NCBI GenBank assembly: GCA_041666525.1
Contig: JBAYGT010000002.1
Span: 62,001-126,000 of the forward strand
Direction: 5' to 3'
DNA length: 64,000 nucleotides
Origin: JBAXTZ01 sp041666525
GTDB lineage: Bacteria > Bacillota > Negativicutes > JBAXTZ01
The stretch's first letter is position 1, and every line of letters starts with the position of its first letter. Of this stretch, positions 26,644 to 34,170 are shown piece after piece. Position numbers and translations under genes: made by a program. The notes under the pieces were generated by a model. It saw nothing but the letters and a program-made list of their open reading frames with translations. It was not told the origin of the DNA and did not search any database.

Positions 26644-28941
26644 ATGTCTGCTATCGGAAAAAGTGTTAAACGGCAAGACGGATTGTTTAAGGTTACCGGC
26701 CGAACCAAGTATATTGACGATATTCATGTGCCAAACATGCTGCACGCCAAGGTGTTTCGCAGTCCGGTCGCCAATGGCCGCTGCACCGCAATTAACGTGG
26801 AAGAAGCCCGAAAATTAGCGGGAGTGGTTGCAGTGTTTACTTTTGCTGATGTGCCGCAATTACCCTTTCCTACTGCCGGACATCCTTACAGCTTGGATCC
26901 GCATCACCAGGATATTGCTGACCGGTTGATACTTAACGACCGGGTACGTTATGTTGGCGACGATGTCGCTGTTGTTGTGGCGGTAGATGAATTTATTGCC
27001 GAACGAGCAGTTGATTTGATTACAGCGGAATTTGAAGAATATCAACCGCTTTTATCACCGCAGGAATCACTGGATTCTTCCGCGGAAATTCATGAAGGTA
27101 CCAATAATTGTTTTGCAAAATGGGATTATACTGTCGGTGATCGTGATAACGCGAGTAAGGATGTAGCGCATACTTTTTCCGCAGAGTTTCACGTACCGAT
27201 TGTCCAGCATTGTGCGATGGAAAATCATAGCGCTTATGCTTATATTGATACCAACGGGAAAATTGTCGTTGTTTCCTCGACGCAAATTCCTTATATTTGC
27301 CGCCGGGTAGTCGGTCAGGCATTGGGAATTTCCTGGGGAAAAGTTCGGATAATTAAACCGTATGTCGGCGGTGGATTTGGCGCCAAGCAAGATGTGGTGC
27401 TTGAACCACTGGTAGCATTTCTTACGTCCCGGTTAAACGGCCGGCCGGTACGGTTGCAATATACCCGCGAAGAAACATTTGTTAGCAGCCGTGTGCGCCA
27501 CGCGATGGATATGAAGCTGCATACCGGCGTGAGCGCCGACGGTATTTTGAAACTGCGCGAATTTGAAGTGCTGTCCAAAAATGGTGCTTATGCATCACAT
27601 GGACAATCAATTTGTTCAAAGACTATGGCCACTTATTGTATGCTTTATGCGCCGCAACCGGATTGTTTTTTAAGTGCTTCCGGTAAAACACTGTACACAA
27701 ATACTCCGGCAGCTGGAGCAATGCGTGGTTACGGCGCACCGCAGTCAATTTTTGCTGTGGAATCGCATATTGAAGATATCGCCCGGGCGATTGGCATGGA
27801 TTCGATTGAATTGCGGTTGCGTAACCTGACCCGCGTGGGTTGGATCAATCCGTTAAATGGTGTGGAAGTACGCAGCAATGGTCTGCGTGATTGCATTGAA
27901 AAAGGCCGAAAATTGGTCAGTTGGGATGCCAAAAAAATGCAATACCGAAATCAAACCGGCGATAAGCGTCGTGGTCTGGGTATGGCTTGTTTTGCTTATT
28001 ATACCGGCGTGCATCCGATAAGCATCGAAATCGAGGGTTGCCGCATTATGATGAACGACGACGGCTCGATGCAGTTGCAAATTGGTGCAACCGAGATTGG
28101 TCAGGGCAGTGATACGGTATTTGCGCAAATGGTTGCAGAAACTGTTGGTGTTCCTTTTGAAACTGTTTATGTTGTATCGGAGCAAGATACGGATGTTACC
28201 CCGGTTGGACTTGGATCATACGCATCCCGGCAGAGTTTTTCGACCGGATTGGCCGTTCGAAAGGCTGCTGAATTGTTGCGTGAGCAAGTTCTGAAATACG
28301 CAGTTGAAAACTTTAAAGTTGCTGCAGAAACAGCTGATATCTGTGATGGCTGGATAGTTTCCAATGACGCACAGGTAGTTTCGCTTGCTGATATTTCGTT
28401 GCATAGCTGCTGCAATAAACCGACTGCTGCGCCGTTTAGCGTGGATATTACCAACAATGCTATGGATAACCCGACAGCTTACGGTGTAACTTTCGCGGAA
28501 ATTGAAGTTGATATTCCGCTTGGCAAAGTCGAAATAAAAGAAATTTGGAATGTTCATGATTCCGGGAAAATACTCAATCCACAATTGGCTGAAGGGCAAG
28601 TTCATGGCGGTATGAGCATGGGTATTGGTTTTGGTTTATATGAGCAGTTATTGATTGATGCTAAAGGTCATCCGCTCAATGAAAATTTGTTGGACTACAA
28701 GTTGATGACAATGCCGGATACACCGGAATTAAACGCCGCTTTTGTCGAGACGTATGACCCTTGTGCTCCCTACGGTAACAAGGCACTTGGCGAACCGCCG
28801 GTCTGTTCTCCGGCAGCTGCGTTGCGTAATGCAATACTTGATGCTACCGGTGTCGGTTTTAACAGTCTGCCGATTACACCGCAAAAAATGATCGAGGCGT
28901 TTACTGCCGCGGGATTGATTTCAGTTAAGGATGGTATATAG
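26644..28941 (+). CDS. xdhA: Xanthine dehydrogenase molybdopterin-binding subunit
   Basis: Large Mo subunit of 765 residues. Landmarks are the N-terminal DGLFKVTGRTKYIDDI, GGGFGAKQDV near 240, AMRGYGAPQ near 360, GATEIGQGSDTVF near 482, and near the C-terminus GNKALGEPPV with the catalytic Glu. It catalyses heterocycle hydroxylation with separate FAD and Fe-S subunits encoded next (xdhB, xdhC). With xdhD this makes two Mo hydroxylases in one operon. A GGAGGAG site precedes the ATG. Confidence 0.93.
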   Translation: MSAIGKSVKRQDGLFKVTGRTKYIDDIHVPNMLHAKVFRSPVANGRCTAINVEEARKLAGVVAVFTFADVPQLPFPTAGHPYSLDPHHQDIADRLILNDRVRYVGDDVAVVVAVDEFIAERAVDLITAEFEEYQPLLSPQESLDSSAEIHEGTNNCFAKWDYTVGDRDNASKDVAHTFSAEFHVPIVQHCAMENHSAYAYIDTNGKIVVVSSTQIPYICRRVVGQALGISWGKVRIIKPYVGGGFGAKQDVVLEPLVAFLTSRLNGRPVRLQYTREETFVSSRVRHAMDMKLHTGVSADGILKLREFEVLSKNGAYASHGQSICSKTMATYCMLYAPQPDCFLSASGKTLYTNTPAAGAMRGYGAPQSIFAVESHIEDIARAIGMDSIELRLRNLTRVGWINPLNGVEVRSNGLRDCIEKGRKLVSWDAKKMQYRNQTGDKRRGLGMACFAYYTGVHPISIEIEGCRIMMNDDGSMQLQIGATEIGQGSDTVFAQMVAETVGVPFETVYVVSEQDTDVTPVGLGSYASRQSFSTGLAVRKAAELLREQVLKYAVENFKVAAETADICDGWIVSNDAQVVSLADISLHSCCNKPTAAPFSVDITNNAMDNPTAYGVTFAEIEVDIPLGKVEIKEIWNVHDSGKILNPQLAEGQVHGGMSMGIGFGLYEQLLIDAKGHPLNENLLDYKLMTMPDTPELNAAFVETYDPCAPYGNKALGEPPVCSPAAALRNAILDATGVGFNSLPITPQKMIEAFTAAGLISVKDGI

Positions 28942-28943
28942 TA

Positions 28944-29819
28944 ATGTACGATATTGCAGCATATCATGAACCGGCTTCAATTGCCGAGGCCGTAAAAACT
29001 TTGAATGATAATCCGCGGGCAATTATTATTGCCGGCGGTAGTGATGTTCTTATCAGAATTCGCGATGGTAAAAAACCAAACGCTGAATTGGTTAGCATCA
29101 GAAATATTTCTGAATTGCGCGGTGTGACTATCTCAGCTGATGGGAATATAGTTATCGGACCAGCGACGCCATTTAGCAAAATTGCGGCTAACGCTGATAT
29201 TCTAAAATACATTCCGATAGTCGCCGAGGGCGTAAGTCAAGTTGGCGGTCCGCAAGTGCGAAACATCGGTACCATTGGTGGCAATGTCAGCAATGGCGCG
29301 ACATCTGCCGACAGCGCTCCGTCGCTATTTGCGCTTAATGCAAAATTGAAACTGCAAGGGCCGGAAGGCGTACGCGTTGTAAATATTGCCGATTTTTATA
29401 AGGGACCGGGAAAAGTCGATTTCAAACCAGCGGAAATGCTGACGCAAATAATCATCGAAAAAAACGACTATGAAAACTACGGCGGCCAATACATCAAATA
29501 TTCGATGCGCAAAGCGATGGATATCGCGACTTTGGGCGTTTGTGCATGGTGCAAAGTCGACGGCAAACGAATTGTTGATTTGCGCATTGCGTTAGGCGTT
29601 GCCGCGCCGACACCGATGCGCTGCACCAAGGCCGAAGCCGAAGCTGTTGGTAAAGAATTTTCTGCCGAACTGGTTGCCAATGTTGCCGGAATTGCTTTGA
29701 AAGAAGCGCGTCCGCGAACATCTTGGCGCGCATCGCGGGAGTTCCGCTTGCAATTGGTGTATGAGCTGGTGACACGCGCGGTGAATGAAGCCTACAAGCG
29801 CGCAGGGGGGATAATGTGA
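28944..29819 (+). CDS. xdhB: Xanthine dehydrogenase FAD-binding subunit
   Basis: A 291-residue FAD subunit of the CO-dehydrogenase/xanthine-dehydrogenase medium chain family. The FAD motifs are IIAGGSDVLIRI near residue 28 and IGTIGGNVSNGATSAD near 109. It passes electrons from the [2Fe-2S] clusters to NAD or another acceptor. It starts two bases after the xdhA stop, and its own stop overlaps the xdhC start (TGATG). Confidence 0.94.
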   Translation: MYDIAAYHEPASIAEAVKTLNDNPRAIIIAGGSDVLIRIRDGKKPNAELVSIRNISELRGVTISADGNIVIGPATPFSKIAANADILKYIPIVAEGVSQVGGPQVRNIGTIGGNVSNGATSADSAPSLFALNAKLKLQGPEGVRVVNIADFYKGPGKVDFKPAEMLTQIIIEKNDYENYGGQYIKYSMRKAMDIATLGVCAWCKVDGKRIVDLRIALGVAAPTPMRCTKAEAEAVGKEFSAELVANVAGIALKEARPRTSWRASREFRLQLVYELVTRAVNEAYKRAGGIM

Positions 29820-30310
29820 TGGAAAAGAAAATTAGTTTTACAATTAACGGCGAACAGAAAAGCCTGACAGTTGATGTTCGCGAATCGTTGCTTGAGGTAA
29901 TCCGCGAGCGCTTGGGTTTAACCGGCGCCAAACAAGGGTGCGGCGTTGGTGAATGCGGCGCATGCACAGTGTTGATTGATGGCGAAATGTTTGATAGCTG
30001 CATATACCTTGCAGTGTGGGCCGACGGCAAAAATATTCGTACAATTGAAGGTGAGGCTGATGGTGATAAATTGTCAGTTGTACAAACGGCATTTTTGGAT
30101 GAAGCAGCTGTTCAATGTGGTTTTTGCACGCCGGGATTTGTAATGTCGACAACAGCATTAACCGAAACAGGTAAAGAATACAGCCGTGAACAAATCAAGC
30201 GTGAATTGGCAGGAAATATGTGTCGCTGTACTGGCTATCAAAACATCCTCAATGCCGCCGATAAAGCAATTAAGCAGTGTTGCGGGAAAAAAGATTGTGG
30301 CAATCATTAA
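29819..30310 (+). CDS. xdhC: Xanthine dehydrogenase [2Fe-2S] subunit
   Basis: A 163-residue small subunit with two [2Fe-2S] clusters: CGVGECGACTV for the plant-type cluster, then CGFCTPGFV and MCRCTGYQNI for the second. Together with XdhA and XdhB it completes a heterotrimeric hydroxylase. The ATG at 29819 shares its A with the xdhB TGA; a GTG one codon upstream is less likely. The G6 run at 29806-29811 acts as the ribosome site. Confidence 0.95.
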   Translation: MEKKISFTINGEQKSLTVDVRESLLEVIRERLGLTGAKQGCGVGECGACTVLIDGEMFDSCIYLAVWADGKNIRTIEGEADGDKLSVVQTAFLDEAAVQCGFCTPGFVMSTTALTETGKEYSREQIKRELAGNMCRCTGYQNILNAADKAIKQCCGKKDCGNH

Positions 30311-30331
30311 AAATTTAGACAGGAAACAGTG

Positions 30332-31117
30332 ATGAAAGAACAAGTTTATTATCAAGGACTTGTCGAAGCATTAGACGGTGGCTTGCAGTTAGTGCAAGCC
30401 ACCGTTGTTAAAACCTTCGGCAGTTGTCCGGCGCAGGTCGGAAAAAAAGCGTTGTTTAGTCCGGCTGGATTGGTCTGCGGTACGGTGGGCGGCGGCGCCT
30501 TGGAACTGACGACGCAAAAAAAAGCAATTTCGATGATCGAAAAAAAAGAATTAACCGCATTTGAGCATTTTGTTTTAGGCGCGGATCTGGGTATGATCTG
30601 CGGCGGTGAAGCAGATGTTTTTTTTGAATTAGTAACCAATAAATCCTGGCGCATCGTCATTTTTGGCGCCGGGCATGTGGCCATCGCAGTTGTTGATTGC
30701 TTGCGAAAATTGGATTGTGAGATAGTTTGTATCGACCATCGGCAAGAATGGTTAGATAGAATTGCTTTTGACAAAAATGTAAAGACAGTGCTCTGTCAAA
30801 AATATGAAGATTATGTTACCAGCTTAACTGCTGAGGATTTTGTGGTGATAATGACACCCGGGCACGAGTTCGATTTTTCGGTTGTCGATGCAATACTAAA
30901 AAGAATAACGCTTCCGTACGTTGCAGTTATCGGCAGTAAGCGCAAGGCAACGGAAATGCGCACGCGGCTGAAAGAATATGGATTTTCCGAGGTGGAAATT
31001 GATAGCATTATTTGTCCGGCCGGGTTGCCGATAGGGAATAATAAACCCGAAGAAATTGCAATCAGCCTGATTGCGCAATTATTACAAAAACGAGATGAAT
31101 ATTATGGAACAAAATAG
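30332..31117 (+). CDS. XdhC/CoxI-family molybdenum hydroxylase maturation protein
   Basis: A 261-residue two-domain protein. The N-terminal XdhC/CoxI domain has KKALFSPAGLVCGTVGGGALE; the C-terminal Rossmann domain has FGAGHVAIAV near 110, and PYVAVIGSKRKATEMR follows. Relatives bind the cofactor and promote sulfuration or cytosine-type maturation before insertion into xanthine dehydrogenase. It differs from the [2Fe-2S] subunit also called XdhC in the E. coli scheme. The ATG at 30332 has AGGAA seven bases upstream. It overlaps moaC. Confidence 0.88.
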   Translation: MKEQVYYQGLVEALDGGLQLVQATVVKTFGSCPAQVGKKALFSPAGLVCGTVGGGALELTTQKKAISMIEKKELTAFEHFVLGADLGMICGGEADVFFELVTNKSWRIVIFGAGHVAIAVVDCLRKLDCEIVCIDHRQEWLDRIAFDKNVKTVLCQKYEDYVTSLTAEDFVVIMTPGHEFDFSVVDAILKRITLPYVAVIGSKRKATEMRTRLKEYGFSEVEIDSIICPAGLPIGNNKPEEIAISLIAQLLQKRDEYYGTK

Positions 31118-31592
31118 CCGGCTGTCGCACGTTGACGAGCGCGGCGCCGCCAACATGGTTGATGTCGGTACAAAAAATATTTCCAAACGGATTGCGGTGG
31201 CGCGGGCGGAAGTGTTAATATCGGCTAACGCCTTACGGTTAATAACGGAGAACAACATAAAGAAAGGCGACGTTTTTGGAACGGCGCGGATTGCCGGAAT
31301 TATGGGCGCCAAGAAAACGCCGGAGTTGATACCGCTTTGTCATTCTTTAGCTTTAGAGAAAGTTGCGGTTGAAATTCGCGTTGATGAACTTGAAAATAAA
31401 ATTATTATTGAGGCAGTGGCCAATTGCAGCGGTAAAACCGGCGTAGAGATGGAAGCGCTGACGGCTGTGACCATTGCGGCATTAACGATCTACGATATGA
31501 TTAAAGCGGTCGACAGGGCGGCGGTAATCAATAACATTCGTTTAGTCAGAAAAAGCGGTGGCAAGAGTGGTGATTACAATAGGAGCAATTGA
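31104..31592 (+). CDS. moaC: Cyclic pyranopterin monophosphate synthase MoaC
   Basis: A 162-residue MoaC. The recognisable core is LSHVDERGAANMVDVG, then AGIMGAKKTPELIPLCHSL, and MEALTAVTIAALTIYDMIKAVD near the C-terminus. It converts 3',8-cyclo-GTP to cPMP. Starts at 31095 and 31104 are both possible; 31104 puts GAGA at a better distance. It overlaps the end of the XdhC/CoxI gene, and its stop overlaps the next start. moaA is at the head of the same operon. Confidence 0.94.
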   Translation: MEQNSRLSHVDERGAANMVDVGTKNISKRIAVARAEVLISANALRLITENNIKKGDVFGTARIAGIMGAKKTPELIPLCHSLALEKVAVEIRVDELENKIIIEAVANCSGKTGVEMEALTAVTIAALTIYDMIKAVDRAAVINNIRLVRKSGGKSGDYNRSN

Positions 31593-32521
31593 TGAACGGG
31601 GAAATTTTATCAATAAATATTTCAAAAAAACGCGGTACCATAAAAACGCCGGTTAACTCAGCAGAACTAGTACATGGTAAAGGCATCGTCGATGACGCGC
31701 ATTTCGGGTTTCAACACCGCCAGGTAAGTTTTCTGGCGCAGGAAAGTGTTGATAAAATGCCGAAGGGTTTGGTTGAGCTATATCCGGGAATATTCGCTGA
31801 GAATATTACCACCAGCGGAATTGTTTGGAGCGCGCTGCCGGTTGGTTGTGAAGTGTCTGTTGGCACAGCAAAATTACGCATAACTCAAATTGGTAAAGAA
31901 TGTCACGACCGTTGCGCGGTCTATGAAACGGCTGGTGATTGTGTTATGCCGCGCGAGGGTGTGTTTGCCGAGGTACTGACGGATGGAATAATTACTGTCG
32001 GTGATACGATTATGGTTGTTGGCGCTTACAAAGTTGGCGTTCTGGTTACCAGCGATCGCTGTGCAAGCGGTGTATACTCGGATAGCGCCGGACTGGCAGC
32101 TCAGGAAATGCTGCAAAAATATCTTAATGTTACGAAATACTTGGTTGTAGCTGATGAAATCAGCGAGATTGGTTCAACGCTGGTTGAATGGACAGATAAT
32201 CTAAAACTTGATTTGATAATAACCTGCGGCGGAACCGGATTAGCGCCCCGCGACGTGACTGTTGATGCTACGTTGACGGTTATGCAAAAAAACGTTCCGG
32301 GAATATCAGAACTGCTGCGTGCGCGTTCGCTGCAATTTACACCATTTGCCGCCTTGAGTCGCGGTGTTTCCGGTATCAGAAATAATACTTTGATTATTAA
32401 TTTGCCTGGCAGTGAAAAAGCTGTGCGGGAAAATCTTGAAATTTTATTACCACTGCTGCCGCACGCTTTAAAAGCAATAAGCGGTGAAAAAATGAACTGT
32501 GGAGCGATACATGAAAATTGA
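31592..32521 (+). CDS. MOSC domain - MogA/MoaB molybdopterin-binding fusion protein
   Basis: A 309-residue fusion. Residues 1 to about 145 are a MOSC domain (HGKGIVDDAHFGFQHRQVS; EITTSGI-type ENITTSGI; IGKECHDRC with the conserved Cys). Residues about 150-309 are a MogA/MoaB domain (GVLVTSDRCASGVYSD; ITCGGTGLAPRDVTVDAT; LPGSEKAV). MogA adenylates molybdopterin; MOSC domains bind sulfur or Mo cofactor. The fusion would couple cofactor activation with sulfur or selenium transfer, which is inference. An AGGAG site precedes the ATG, which overlaps the moaC stop (TGATG). Confidence 0.9.
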   Translation: MNGEILSINISKKRGTIKTPVNSAELVHGKGIVDDAHFGFQHRQVSFLAQESVDKMPKGLVELYPGIFAENITTSGIVWSALPVGCEVSVGTAKLRITQIGKECHDRCAVYETAGDCVMPREGVFAEVLTDGIITVGDTIMVVGAYKVGVLVTSDRCASGVYSDSAGLAAQEMLQKYLNVTKYLVVADEISEIGSTLVEWTDNLKLDLIITCGGTGLAPRDVTVDATLTVMQKNVPGISELLRARSLQFTPFAALSRGVSGIRNNTLIINLPGSEKAVRENLEILLPLLPHALKAISGEKMNCGAIHEN

Positions 32522-33539
32522 AGTAGTCGATACCCGGGAGTCAATAGGAATCGCTTTGGCACAAGATATCACGCAGATTATTCCCAAGGAATTCAAAGGT
32601 CCGCGCTTAAAACTCGGTCATATCATTACTGCGAGCGATGTTGATACGCTCTTGGACTGTGGTAAACGCAGTATCTATGTTCTCAAACCTGAGGCACACG
32701 AAATTATGGAAAATACTGCGGCAACATTGGTTGCCGAAAACTGCCGAGGTGCGGGCGTTACTGTTGCCGATGCTAAAGAAGGGCGAGCGGATTTGATTGC
32801 CGAAACCGCCGGATTGTTGAAGGTGTCTCGGCTGCTGGTCGATAAAATTAACGCTAACGAGCGAATATTTTTGTCAACTCAGTACGACAACACTGTCGTT
32901 CGCGAAGGTGAAAACGTTGCAGCTGCCAAAATCGTTCCATTGTTTGTTATCGATGCTGAATTGGAACGAATAAGTAAACTGTGTGCCGAATCCAGTCAGC
33001 CGGTTGTAAGCGTATTACCGTTTAAACGCAAAAACATCGGACTAATAGTTACCGGCAGCGAAGTAGCCAGCGGCCGTATTAAGGATGGGTTCGGTGATAT
33101 TATTGCTGAAAAATTAGCGCAGTATGATTCAGTGGTTCATCATAAATGCGTCTTGACCGATGATGCGGATTTGATTACCGAGCAAATCTCTGAATATCTG
33201 ATTACCTGTGATATCGTTATTGTAACCGGTGGTATGTCAGTTGATCCGGACGATGTCACACCCACGGCAATACGCAATTGCTGTGCTGAAATCGTTTGCT
33301 ATGGAACGCCGGTATTGCCGGGTGCGATGTTTATGCTGGCCTATGCCGAAGAAAAACCGGTCGTAGGATTTCCGGCCTGCGGCATGTTTGCAAAGGCTAC
33401 TATGTTCGATGCAGTTTTGCCGCGGTTGCTGGCCGGAGACAAACCACGAACTGACGAAATACGCGCTATGGGTTATGGCGGATTGTGCCGTAAATGCGAC
33501 GAATGCGGTTATCCAAACTGTGGTTTTGCCCGGATATGA
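32511..33539 (+). CDS. Molybdopterin-binding MoeA-like protein with C-terminal Cys cluster motif
   Basis: A 342-residue protein. The N-terminal half looks MoeA-N/C-like (ESIGIALAQDITQI; KGPRLKLGHIITASDV), followed by a MoCF-type domain (IGLIVTGSEVASGRI; IVTGGMSVDPDDVTPT; VLPGAMFMLAY). The last 20 residues contain CRKCDECGYPNC, five-residue-spaced cysteines that could bind an Fe-S cluster or zinc; this tail is not part of classical MoeA. It probably acts in molybdate insertion or as a cofactor carrier for the Se-dependent hydroxylases. The ATG at 32511 has GGAG upstream; it overlaps the previous and the next gene. Confidence 0.85.
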   Translation: MKIEVVDTRESIGIALAQDITQIIPKEFKGPRLKLGHIITASDVDTLLDCGKRSIYVLKPEAHEIMENTAATLVAENCRGAGVTVADAKEGRADLIAETAGLLKVSRLLVDKINANERIFLSTQYDNTVVREGENVAAAKIVPLFVIDAELERISKLCAESSQPVVSVLPFKRKNIGLIVTGSEVASGRIKDGFGDIIAEKLAQYDSVVHHKCVLTDDADLITEQISEYLITCDIVIVTGGMSVDPDDVTPTAIRNCCAEIVCYGTPVLPGAMFMLAYAEEKPVVGFPACGMFAKATMFDAVLPRLLAGDKPRTDEIRAMGYGGLCRKCDECGYPNCGFARI

Positions 33540-34093
33540 AACGAGTGGCAATATTATTAGCGGCTGGTGGGTCGCGGCGGTTTGGCGCAGAAAACAAACT
33601 GCTGCATTTGGTTAACGGCAAAACAATGCTTGAAACAGCTATCGATGCTTTACTATCAACAGAAGTATTTAGCGAAATTATTGTGGTCAGCAGCTATCAA
33701 CGGGATATTATCACTGATATTGCGCAGAAAAAAAACGTTTCTGTTGCATATTCGGATAATTGGGAGATGGGAATTGCTGAAAGTCTTAAAACCGGGGTGC
33801 TTGCTGCAACAGATGCTGATGTTGTGTTGTTTATGCCATCCGACATGCCGTATTTATCTGCAGACACAATTGCAGCAGTTGCCTTAGCCGTAGATGAGAA
33901 CAATGCAGTTGCCTGCACAAAAAGCGGCGATTATCTCGGCGTGCCAACCGCATTTTACCTGAATAAATATCGCGATCAACTGCTGGGACTGACACATGAT
34001 TGCGGCGCGAAACACATTTTGAAGAGCTGTGTAAATCCGGTAATGATTGCAGCTAATGCCGAGGACCTGATTGATATCGATTGTAAAATATGA
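33536..34093 (+). CDS. mocA: Molybdenum cofactor cytidylyltransferase MocA
   Basis: A nucleotidyltransferase of 185 residues. The signature LAAGGSRRFGAENKLL lies at the N-terminus, MPSDMPYLS near 100 holds the metal Asp residues, and GVPTAF lies near 135. It transfers CMP from CTP to Mo-molybdopterin, giving the MCD form used by xanthine-dehydrogenase-type hydroxylases. E. coli mocA (ygfJ) lies in the equivalent cluster. The start at 33536 overlaps the upstream stop (ATGA); longer in-frame starts read into the upstream gene. It is the last gene of the operon, followed by a terminator. Confidence 0.92.
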   Translation: MKRVAILLAAGGSRRFGAENKLLHLVNGKTMLETAIDALLSTEVFSEIIVVSSYQRDIITDIAQKKNVSVAYSDNWEMGIAESLKTGVLAATDADVVLFMPSDMPYLSADTIAAVALAVDENNAVACTKSGDYLGVPTAFYLNKYRDQLLGLTHDCGAKHILKSCVNPVMIAANAEDLIDIDCKI

Positions 34094-34102
34094 GAAAAAC
34101 TA

Positions 34103-34149
34103 AAAACCGACTTTAAACGCCTAAATGTAGTGCGTTCAAAGTCGGTTTT
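34103..34149. terminator. Bidirectional terminator between mocA and the reductase fusion
   Basis: A 12-bp outer stem, AAAACCGACTTT with AAAGTCGGTTTT, and an inner AACGC/GCGTT stem surround an 11-base loop. A and T runs on both sides suit both of the converging genes. Confidence 0.87.
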
Positions 34150-34170
34150 CTTCATGATGGAGTGGTAACG

